DNA from: JAQVYB01 sp964490935
GTDB lineage: Bacteria; Verrucomicrobiota; Kiritimatiellia; RZYC01
Direction: 5' to 3'
Length of the DNA stretch: 9,321 nucleotides
NCBI GenBank assembly: GCA_964490935.1
Contig: CAZBEO010000119.1
Span: forward strand, 1-9,321
Made by a program: the position numbers and the translations under genes. The notes under the pieces are model-generated. The model searched no databases. It was not told the DNA's origin and was given only the letters and a program-made list of their open reading frames with translations. Positions 1 to 5,758 of this stretch are shown here, piece by piece; position 1 is the first letter of the stretch; every line of letters starts with the position of its first letter.

Positions 1-2197
1 TTATCGGCATCTTCCGGTCATTTCCTGATTCTTCTGCAGCCAGTGCCCGCAAAAGCAGATCGGCAAGTTCTGTGCTGCGTATCGGCTTGCTCAGTGTGCC
101 GAAAAAGCCATACTCGCCAGCGCGGTTCGCCTCACTGCGTCCGGCCAGCGCCGTCATGAGAATGAGCCGAGTTTCCGATAGGCCCGATTCATTTAGTATC
201 GAACGTCCAAGGGTGATCCCATTCATTCCGGGCATTTGCTTATCTACCAGCACCACCGCATACGGATCGTTCGCATCCCGGGCCGTCGAAAGCATTTTCA
301 GGACCGTCAGCGCGTCACACGAACCATCAGCCCGCATACCCCATTGCCGAAGGAGTGCAAGCAGTGAGTCGCGGGCAGCATCGTTATCATCCAACACCAG
401 AAGGCGTGCCTCGTGCAGCCTGGGCGGCCTGACCGATTCCGCCAGGGACACCTTCGAGGTCCGCTCCATCCGCACGGTGAACCAGAATTCCGATCCAACG
501 CCTTCCTCGCTGTTTACACCGATGCCACCACCCATGATCTCGGCCAGTTGCTTGGAAATGGCCAAGCCAAGGCCCGTTCCCCCGAATTTACGCGTGGCCG
601 AGGCATCCACCTGACTGAATTTATTGAACAGCAACGCGCGTTTGTTTTCAGGAATACCGATGCCGGTGTCGGAAACGGAACAGCGCAGCAGGAACGGGGT
701 ACGTTCTTCTTCAACGGACGCCCCCTCCTCGATCGGCTCCGCGCCGACCCGAATAACCACCTCGCCGGAATCGGTAAATTTAACGGCGTTTGAAATCAGG
801 TTGGTCAGGATTTGCCGCAAGCGGTTGGAATCGCCCCAAAGATCATTCGGGGCCTCCGGCTCCACCGCGCAGACTAGTTCCAGTCCCTTTTCCTGAGCCC
901 GTATGGCCAGCGTCGAACAGCACTCCTCCAGCAGGTCGGACAGGCAGAACTGCACCTCCGTAATTTTCAACTTGCCTGCCTCGATTTTTGAAAAATCAAG
1001 AATATCATTGATCAACGCGAGGAGAGCCTGCCCGCTGCTGCGTATGGTTTGGAGGTAGCTCAACTGTTCCTCGTCTAGTTTCGTATCCAGCAGCAGATCG
1101 GCCATGCCCAACACACCGTTCATCGGGGTGCGGATTTCATGGCTCATATTGGCCAGAAATTCACTCTTGGCTATATTGGCCATTTCCGCTTCAGCCGCCA
1201 TGCTATTGGCCCGCGAATTGGCCTCTTCCAGATAGCGGTTGGTCCGCCACATCTCTTCTTCATGCATACGGCGCTCGGTGATATCGGTGTGCGAGCCGGC
1301 CATACGAACTGGCACGCCTTCCTCATTGCGCACCACCACCCCGCGCGCCATGAACCAGCGCCACTCTCCGCTCTTGTGCAGCATACGAAATTCAATCAGA
1401 TACAAATCAACTTCGTTTTTAAAATATTTCCTTGCGTGCTCGATGACTCGTTCGCGATCATCCGGGTGCATCAGATTGTAATACGTCGCAAAGCGGTTCT
1501 CCAGCTCGTCCTCCCGATACCCCACCTGTTCCTTCCATTTGTTGGAGAGAAAGAGACTGTTGTCGCGCAAGTCCCAATCCCAGATACCATCATTCGAGCC
1601 GTTGATGGCGAGTTCATACCGCTGCCGAGTCGTTTCCAGTTTTTCATGCAGCGCCAGCGAGGCCTGATAAGCCCCGATCATATCCGCCGCCGACCGAAGC
1701 AGCTCGATATCATTTTCATCCCAGTGATGCGGGGCCCGTGTATCGAAGCCAATCAGCCCGGTCCACATTCTGTTGGTCAGCACCGGAATCAGCAAAACAG
1801 ACCCCACCTCGATGGCCTCGAAATAGGAGCGAACCACAGGATTGAAATCCGCCACATTTCCCTGAACTATCCGGCCCTCTGAAAAGGACTCCACCCAGTC
1901 ATCGAACAACCCCTGATACGGCCTCTGTCCGTGTGCCGGATTGTCCGGCGACAACCAAACACCTTCTGCACCGACGCCGTGGGTAATCTTCAGGCAGAGT
2001 CCCAACTCCGGGTCTTCCACATTTTTGAAAAGGTGCGCCCGTTCCGCCTCCGACGCCTTCAGCAGAATCGTCATCGCCTCGTCCAATCGGCTCTCAGATT
2101 CCGTCGCCGCCATTTGCCGCAGCAGCAACCCGCTGACGCGCACCAGCGCATCCTCACTGGCCAAACGTTTTCGCAAATTTTCTTTTAAGCGTTCCAT
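1..2197 (-). CDS. Hybrid sensor histidine kinase/response regulator (GAF-PAS-HisKA-HATPase-REC), C-terminus cut by window edge
   Basis: Cytosolic hybrid two-component kinase; 732 residues are visible and the frame is still open at base 2. Domains in order: GAF sensor (about 20-180), PAS with PAC tail (about 190-310, with HPDD at 244-247 and DITERR at 305-310), HisKA with the phospho-accepting His353 in NMSHEIRTPMNG, HATPase_c with N-box NRLRQILTNLISNAVKFT (458-475), G1 box SDTGIGIP and G2 box FGGTGLGLAISK (538-549), then a receiver domain with acidic pair D603/D604, phospho-acceptor D652 (VDKQMPGMNG), T682 and K704. All catalytic residues are present. No signal peptide or membrane segment is visible, so the sensed signal is probably intracellular. 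ATG 2197 is the first start after the in-frame stop of the upstream prepilin peptidase gene, 18 bp away; the ribosome site is weak (GGA only). The rest of the protein may carry another receiver or an Hpt domain. The signal and output are unknown. Confidence 0.95.
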   Translation of the reverse strand, partial: MERLKENLRKRLASEDALVRVSGLLLRQMAATESESRLDEAMTILLKASEAERAHLFKNVEDPELGLCLKITHGVGAEGVWLSPDNPAHGQRPYQGLFDDWVESFSEGRIVQGNVADFNPVVRSYFEAIEVGSVLLIPVLTNRMWTGLIGFDTRAPHHWDENDIELLRSAADMIGAYQASLALHEKLETTRQRYELAINGSNDGIWDWDLRDNSLFLSNKWKEQVGYREDELENRFATYYNLMHPDDRERVIEHARKYFKNEVDLYLIEFRMLHKSGEWRWFMARGVVVRNEEGVPVRMAGSHTDITERRMHEEEMWRTNRYLEEANSRANSMAAEAEMANIAKSEFLANMSHEIRTPMNGVLGMADLLLDTKLDEEQLSYLQTIRSSGQALLALINDILDFSKIEAGKLKITEVQFCLSDLLEECCSTLAIRAQEKGLELVCAVEPEAPNDLWGDSNRLRQILTNLISNAVKFTDSGEVVIRVGAEPIEEGASVEEERTPFLLRCSVSDTGIGIPENKRALLFNKFSQVDASATRKFGGTGLGLAISKQLAEIMGGGIGVNSEEGVGSEFWFTVRMERTSKVSLAESVRPPRLHEARLLVLDDNDAARDSLLALLRQWGMRADGSCDALTVLKMLSTARDANDPYAVVLVDKQMPGMNGITLGRSILNESGLSETRLILMTALAGRSEANRAGEYGFFGTLSKPIRSTELADLLLRALAAEESGNDRKMPI

Positions 2198-2215
2198 AGC
2201 TGTCCAAAACGTCGA

Positions 2216-3079
2216 TCAAACCCCACCCGACACCCACATCAGGTAGGCCGTCCACCAATCGCTTCCCCAGAGCATCCAGAGCAGCGCGCCCAACGCAATG
2301 TAAGGCCCGTACGGCAGACGGCTCTGCCATTTTTTGCCACCCATCGCAATTAAGCTCACGCCCACAATCGAACCAGCGAACGAAGAGATAATCACCGTGA
2401 ACAAGACCGCCTGCCAACCCAGAAAGGCACCGATGGCCGCCAGCAGCTTGACATCTCCCATCCCCATCGCTTCCTTCTTCAGCATAAGCTTGCCCAAGAA
2501 CCCCACACCCCACAGCAGTCCTCCGCCCGCCAGCGCGCCAATCAATCCCAACTCAAACGAAGCCATCCGCGAGGCCGTACCGTGCATCTGCGGAATAAGC
2601 CCACTCAGCAGCAGCCCCGCCGCAATTCCTCCCAGCGAAATCCGGTCCGGAATAATATAATGCTCAAAATCCACAAACGTGGCCACCACCAGACCCGAAA
2701 TCGCCAGCCAGTACACCGGAATACGCGGGTCCAGAATCATCCAGTAAGCCCCCTGACGATCCAACAGCCCATACAGCAGCCACACCAGCGTGAACAACAC
2801 CGCCACCAGCACTTCAATCAACATGTAGCGCGGCGAAATCCGGCCCCCGCAATGACGACACTTAGCACCCAACAGCAGATAACTCAGCACGGGCACATTA
2901 TCGTACCAGGCAATCAGCCGGTCGCAATGCGGACAGTGCGAGCGCGGCTTCACCACCGATTCATCCCGTGGAATTCGATACACACACACATTCAGAAAAC
3001 TGCCCACGCACCCACCAAAAAGAAATACACAAAAGAGCGTATACAGCACCCCGCCAAACGTGATCTCCAACTCCATCAT
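2216..3079 (-). CDS. Prepilin peptidase / type IV leader peptidase (PilD/GspO-like, family A24)
   Basis: Inner-membrane aspartic protease of 287 residues, about the usual family length. It cleaves the leader of type IV prepilins or type II secretion pseudopilins and normally N-methylates the new N-terminal residue. The N-terminal part has a first membrane helix (about 8-32, ending GSFLNVCVYRIP) followed by the methyltransferase-type cytoplasmic loop with two zinc-type cysteine pairs, C49-PH-C52 and C74-RH-C77. The peptidase part carries both catalytic aspartates: D137 in FVDFEHYIIPD and D209 in GMGDVK. About seven or eight hydrophobic segments are visible. Because the CxxC pairs are intact, it should be bifunctional. 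It starts at ATG 3079 (a second ATG is at 3076) behind a good ribosome site, GGGAG, 7 nt away. It lies 30 bp after aroE and 18 bp before the kinase. No pilin or secretion genes are in view, so its substrate system is elsewhere. Confidence 0.96.
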   Translation of the reverse strand: MMELEITFGGVLYTLFCVFLFGGCVGSFLNVCVYRIPRDESVVKPRSHCPHCDRLIAWYDNVPVLSYLLLGAKCRHCGGRISPRYMLIEVLVAVLFTLVWLLYGLLDRQGAYWMILDPRIPVYWLAISGLVVATFVDFEHYIIPDRISLGGIAAGLLLSGLIPQMHGTASRMASFELGLIGALAGGGLLWGVGFLGKLMLKKEAMGMGDVKLLAAIGAFLGWQAVLFTVIISSFAGSIVGVSLIAMGGKKWQSRLPYGPYIALGALLWMLWGSDWWTAYLMWVSGGV

Positions 3080-3083
3080 GCGT

Positions 3084-3091
3084 CTTCTCCC
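3084..3091 (-). promoter_or_regulatory. Ribosome binding site of the prepilin peptidase gene
   Basis: On the minus strand GGGAGAAG lies upstream of ATG 3079; the GGAG core is 7 nt from the start. It supports the 3079 start and independent translation initiation 30 bp after the aroE stop. Confidence 0.7.
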
Positions 3092-3109
3092 GTTTTCATC
3101 ATTTCAAAA

Positions 3110-3964
3110 TCAACCACCCACAGCCCGCCGCAACGCCTCGCGCATTAACTCCACCGGCGGCGTTCTGCCCGTCCAGCATTCAAAAGCCGCCGCTCCCTGA
3201 TAGAGCAGCATGTCCAACCCATTCGCCACACATGCACCGACCTCTTGCGCCTCGTGCAAAACCGGCGTCAACCGCTGCGTATAAATCATGTCATACACAC
3301 ACTGCCCCTCGTGAAAAGCATCCTGCGTCAGAATCGGCGGCGCACCTTCCTTCAAACCAGCCGACGTGGATTGCACCACCAAATCCGAGACACGTGCCGC
3401 ATCGTCCGCCTCACTCAATCCGATGGCCCTCACCTCCACCGCCGGAAACCAACGCCTCACATCCGCCACCAGCGCCTCCGCCCGTTCAAGCGTTCGATTG
3501 GCCACCACCAGCGTCGCGACCTGTTCCGCTGCGGAGGCCATCGCCGCCGCGCGCGCCGCGCCGCCCGCACCCAGAATCAGCACCCGTTTGCCGGGAAAGG
3601 AAAAGTTGAACTGCCCCTGCACCGCCCTTGCAAAGCCTATACCGTCCGTGTTAAATCCCGTGGTCTTACCCTCGTGAAATACCACCGTATTGACCGCCCC
3701 CAAGCGCTGCGCCGATTCATCCAGCGCATCCACCGCCCGGAACGCCTCCTCCTTCAGCGGCACCGTCACATTCACGCCCCCGAAACCAGCCCGTCCAAGC
3801 AGTGGAAGAAACGACGCCACATCCCCAGGAAACACCTCCAACGCCAAGTACACCGCATCCATCCCAAGCGCCTCGAAGGCGGCATGGTGCATACACGGCG
3901 AAAGACTGTGCCGAATCGGATGACCCAGCACGGCATACGGTACGGTGGAGGCAGAACACTTCAT
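3110..3964 (-). CDS. aroE: Shikimate 5-dehydrogenase (AroE)
   Basis: Cytosolic enzyme of 284 residues that reduces 3-dehydroshikimate to shikimate with NADPH in the shikimate pathway. The N-terminal substrate domain has the shikimate-binding SLSP (20-23, in GHPIRHSLSP), catalytic K71 in NVTVPLK and D107 in GFNTDGIGF. The Rossmann domain has the glycine loop GAGGAARA (132-139) and NRTLER (157-162), the NRTxxR pattern that favours NADP(H). The C-terminus has NGLDMLLYQGAAAFECWTG, typical of the family. The start is decided by the sequence: an in-frame TGA lies 24 nt upstream of ATG 3964 with no other start between. No Shine-Dalgarno is visible, so initiation may depend on another signal. It is the first gene of the aroE-prepilin peptidase-kinase run and follows a 625-bp repeat-rich gap. 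Confidence 0.97.
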   Translation of the reverse strand: MKCSASTVPYAVLGHPIRHSLSPCMHHAAFEALGMDAVYLALEVFPGDVASFLPLLGRAGFGGVNVTVPLKEEAFRAVDALDESAQRLGAVNTVVFHEGKTTGFNTDGIGFARAVQGQFNFSFPGKRVLILGAGGAARAAAMASAAEQVATLVVANRTLERAEALVADVRRWFPAVEVRAIGLSEADDAARVSDLVVQSTSAGLKEGAPPILTQDAFHEGQCVYDMIYTQRLTPVLHEAQEVGACVANGLDMLLYQGAAAFECWTGRTPPVELMREALRRAVGG

Positions 3965-4011
3965 AACAGTGAAAAGATACTCATTTCACACTTGGATGGA
4001 TAGTTATTGTT

Positions 4012-4031
4012 ATTCCAAATCATTGGAAGTG
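4012..4031. repeat. TTCCAA/TTGGAA palindrome upstream of aroE
   Basis: TTCCAA-ATCA-TTGGAA on the plus strand, centred about 56 bp upstream of the aroE start. It matches the palindromes of the array at 4378-4461. By position it could also serve as an operator, but the presence of further copies far from any start makes a dispersed repeat more likely. Confidence 0.5.
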
Positions 4032-4141
4032 CTCTCAGGGCACTCGTACCATTTTTTGGTTCTTCCGGCTTTTTCGTAACGAGCGACACGGCGATAGATT
4101 GAAGAGGCTCTGAACGCAGGGAAGCAAGTGTCGCGAATTTT

Positions 4142-4166
4142 GGGAGGGATGCTGTCCTCAGCGTCC
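4142..4166 (+). repeat. GGAG-headed REP-like hairpin, copy 1
   Basis: GGGAG followed by the stem GGATGCTG, the loop TCCT and the stem CAGCGTCC (8 pairs, one G-T wobble). A GGAG or GTAG tetranucleotide at the foot of a palindrome is the hallmark of REP sequences mobilised by RAYT transposases. It is inverted relative to copies 2 and 3. Confidence 0.55.
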
Positions 4167-4202
4167 TTTTATTTTTCTCCAGCTCATTCTTTATTTCTCT
4201 TG

Positions 4203-4296
4203 CTCTCCGCACGGCTCGCGGGGACGCTCGCCCTCCCGAAACGCTCTCTCTCTCCGCTTGGCCCGTGGGGACACGGGCCCTCCCGAGAGCATTCCT
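4203..4296 (-). repeat. Two tandem 47-bp repeats, each with a GGAG-headed hairpin
   Basis: Both copies start with CTCTCCGC (4203 and 4250), giving a 47-bp period. On the minus strand each reads GGGAG plus a hairpin. The copy at 4260-4284 has a perfect 8-bp stem (GGCCCGTG/CACGGGCC) around TCCC. The copy at 4213-4237 has outer GGC/GCC and inner GCG/CGC pairs separated by a symmetric GA/GA internal loop. Confidence 0.65.
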
Positions 4297-4325
4297 CTGT
4301 GTCTCCGCGTCCCCGCGTCCCTGCG
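4294..4325. repeat. 8-bp stepped repeat
   Basis: Four successive octamers read CCTCTGTG, TCTCCGCG, TCCCCGCG, TCCCTGCG. The last three fit TCYCYGCG. In the reverse sense it spells GACGCGGGGACGCGGAGA, which in translation gives RGDAETQ-like runs of the kind seen in spurious proteins from repeat-rich genomes (recollection, not checked). Confidence 0.6.
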
Positions 4326-4377
4326 TTATATTCTCCACGAAGGCCCGGGTGTTTCACGAAATTTCCGGAAGAACCCA

Positions 4378-4461
4378 CTTTTCCAACCGGAACTTTTCCC
4401 AACGTTTTTTCCAATCGTTGGAACTTTTTTGAGCAGTTTTTCCAACCATTGGAAACTTTTT
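4378..4461. repeat. Array of three TTCCAA/TTGGAA palindromes
   Basis: Three related units start at 4381, 4409 and 4440, so the spacing is 28 and 31 bp. The second (TTCCAATCGTTGGAA) and third (TTCCAACCATTGGAA) are clean palindromes flanked by T-runs on the left and T-runs after AAC on the right. The first (TTCCAACCGGAA) has a shortened right half. Confidence 0.65.
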
Positions 4462-4497
4462 ATCTGGCTTCCCCAGCGCATAACGGGCCGCTCCCAC

Positions 4498-4564
4498 GTA
4501 GCACGGGCTTCCAGCCCGTGTTCCTTCCACGCACAATGAATCGCGGACTGGAAGTCCACGCTAC
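4498..4564. repeat. REPIN-like pair of GTAG-headed hairpins
   Basis: Copy A (4498-4520, plus strand) is GTAG then CACGGGCT-TCC-AGCCCGTG, a perfect 8-bp stem. Copy B (4542-4564, minus strand) is GTAG then CGTGGACT-TCC-AGTCCGCG, with one wobble pair. The loop TCC and the GTAG head are the same in both, and the copies face each other across 21 bp. This is the architecture of a REPIN, a non-autonomous element moved by RAYT (TnpA-REP) transposases. It lies 25 bp beyond the carboxypeptidase stop, as REPINs usually do. No transposase gene is in the window. Confidence 0.7.
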
Positions 4565-4589
4565 GGAATCGCCGCGCCAGCGCAACCAA

Positions 4590-5660
4590 TTACCGCCTGC
4601 TTCCGGGTTCCTGTCGCACGGAAATTGCTGGCAGCAGCACCCGGATGCAGGCAGTCAGGACGACCAGCACCAGAATCGTTTTCCACCACCAGCCAGACAA
4701 TTTTTCCGCGCGGCCTTCGCTTGCCGCATCATCCTCTTCTTCAGGCGAGGCGGGCGCAAACTGTTTCGTAGAAGGAGCGGACGGCGACATCACTTGAGCA
4801 ACAGGCGGCGGCACCACAGCAGGCAGTTTCATGAATCCGGCGGAAAGCAATTCCCTGGCCTTCAGATCACGGACGTTTTTCTGCTTGCTGCCCATGACCA
4901 CCACGATGACACGTCGCCCGTTCCGTTCCGCCGTGGCAGTAATGGAATAACCACCAGCCTTGAAATAACCGGTTTTGAATCCATCGCAACCCTCGCTGTC
5001 GCCCAGCAAATTGTTGTGGGTGCGCATGATAAACGAACCATCGCGGAACCCGCGTTCGCGCGTGGAGGTGTAGCGGAAAATCTCGGGAGTCTGGGCAAGG
5101 GCCCGCCCAAGCAGGGCCATGTCGCGGGCGGTGGACACATCGGGCTGCTGGCCGACGGAAGGCGGAAGGCCATGCACCGATTCAAAGCGCGTATGCGCCA
5201 TGCCGAGTTCCGCCGCACGCTGCCGCATCAGCTCAACAAAGGCCTCCTTGGTGCCCGCCACATGCAATGCCAGCGCTACGGCGGCATCGTTGGCCGATTG
5301 AATCATCAGCGCGTAGAGCAGTTCATCCACCGTGAAGGATTCGCCCTCTTTCAAATAGACCTGCGAACCGCCCATGCGGGAGGCTTCCGCCGTGACCGGC
5401 ACTCTCTCATCCAGACGCAGCTTGCCGTCGCGCACCCGTTCGAGAAGGATCAGCGCATCCATCATCTTGACCATGCTGGCCGGATAGCCTGCGGCATCCG
5501 CGTTGATCTCTTCCAACACCTCACCCGATGCCGCATCGATCGAAATGGCCCCCAGACATGGCTCCGCCGAAACCACCGCAATCGGGTTCCGTGCCGCCTG
5601 CACCGTCACGGCCATCCACACCAAAACAAGAACCGAACCCCACCACCGAACATCCTTCAT
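4590..5660 (-). CDS. D-alanyl-D-alanine carboxypeptidase (peptidase S11, penicillin-binding protein)
   Basis: Periplasmic serine enzyme of 356 residues that removes the terminal D-Ala of peptidoglycan pentapeptides and so limits cross-linking. A signal peptide covers residues 1-22 (cleavage probably after VQA). The three active-site motifs are S62-MV-K65, S122-A-N124 and K229-T-G231. After the catalytic domain (to about 275) there is no clear PBP5_C beta domain; instead comes a Pro/Ala- and Glu/Asp-rich linker (about 280-320) and one membrane helix (about 324-343, beginning WWW) before a short basic tail. DacA-type enzymes normally end in an amphipathic helix after a PBP5_C domain, so the anchoring differs. 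I chose ATG 5660 because AAAGGAG lies 6 nt upstream and a signal peptide follows at once; an earlier in-frame ATG at 5732 would add 24 residues that do not look like a secretion signal. The gene lies 98 bp after the large upstream gene. Confidence 0.94.
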   Translation of the reverse strand: MKDVRWWGSVLVLVWMAVTVQAARNPIAVVSAEPCLGAISIDAASGEVLEEINADAAGYPASMVKMMDALILLERVRDGKLRLDERVPVTAEASRMGGSQVYLKEGESFTVDELLYALMIQSANDAAVALALHVAGTKEAFVELMRQRAAELGMAHTRFESVHGLPPSVGQQPDVSTARDMALLGRALAQTPEIFRYTSTRERGFRDGSFIMRTHNNLLGDSEGCDGFKTGYFKAGGYSITATAERNGRRVIVVVMGSKQKNVRDLKARELLSAGFMKLPAVVPPPVAQVMSPSAPSTKQFAPASPEEEDDAASEGRAEKLSGWWWKTILVLVVLTACIRVLLPAISVRQEPGSRR

Positions 5661-5666
5661 GCGCCA

Positions 5667-5673
5667 CTCCTTT
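5667..5673 (-). promoter_or_regulatory. Ribosome binding site deciding the carboxypeptidase start
   Basis: AAAGGAG on the minus strand, 6 nt before ATG 5660. It is the strongest Shine-Dalgarno in the window and favours 5660 over the upstream in-frame ATG at 5732. Confidence 0.8.
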
Positions 5674-5758
5674 GTATCTGTTTCAAAACACAAAAACAGC
5701 AGCATGGAAGTGCATTTCAGCGTCCGTTGCAATCACAATACGTCGCGGTGGAAATCAG

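Larger units (their letters stand above)
4058..4375. repeat. Nested inverted repeat bracketing the GGAG hairpins
   Basis: The outer arms are GGTTCTTCCGG at 4058-4068 and its exact complement CCGGAAGAACC at 4365-4375; after a three-base mismatch, both continue with TTTCGT. The inner arms are AACGCAGGGA at 4113-4122 and its exact complement TCCCTGCGTT at 4318-4327. The arms keep the same order on both sides, with about 35 and 27 bp between outer and inner arms. Confidence 0.6.
3965..4589. other. Repeat-rich intergenic region between the carboxypeptidase gene and aroE
   Basis: These 625 bp hold no credible gene. Open frames on both strands exist here, but their translations only reflect the repeats and show no known domain. 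The content, from left to right: a TTCCAA/TTGGAA palindrome (4012-4031), an inverted-repeat arm (4058-4078), a second arm (4113-4122), three GGAG-headed hairpins (4142-4284), an 8-bp stepped repeat (4294-4325), arm partners (4318-4327 and 4355-4375), a palindrome array (4378-4461) and a GTAG-headed hairpin pair (4498-4564). A promoter for aroE should lie near 3965-4060, but I could not pick out a convincing -35/-10 pair. No hairpin followed by a T-run on the coding strand marks a terminator for the carboxypeptidase gene. Confidence 0.85.

Noticed and set aside
1139..1882. A 247-codon open frame on the plus strand inside the kinase gene.
   Set aside because: The opposite strand encodes the PAS, HisKA and GAF regions with all expected motifs, so this is a shadow.
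3245..4003. A 252-codon open frame on the plus strand opposite aroE.
   Set aside because: aroE on the other strand has every active-site motif; the plus-strand product is Arg/His-rich with no domain pattern.
4030..4057. A terminator formed by GTGCTC-TCA-GGGCAC followed by a T-run at 4052-4057.
   Set aside because: The T-run is on the plus strand while all genes run on the minus strand, it is 9 bp away from the stem, and the stem has only six pairs including a wobble.
3961..4338. Minus-strand open frames in the gap, including one encoding an RGDAETQ run.
   Set aside because: They simply translate the REP hairpins and the 8-bp repeat; no ribosome site and no domain was seen.
4378..4461. A CRISPR array.
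   Set aside because: Only three diverged palindromic units, no spacer-like unique sequence between them and no cas gene in view.
5661..5732. An upstream in-frame ATG at 5732 as the start of the carboxypeptidase.
   Set aside because: It lacks a Shine-Dalgarno, and the added 24 residues would precede a clear signal peptide; ATG 5660 has AAAGGAG at the right distance.
5661..5758. A promoter or terminator in the 98-bp gap before the carboxypeptidase gene.
   Set aside because: No -35/-10 pair with proper spacing and no stem followed by a T-run could be found; only the ribosome site is convincing.
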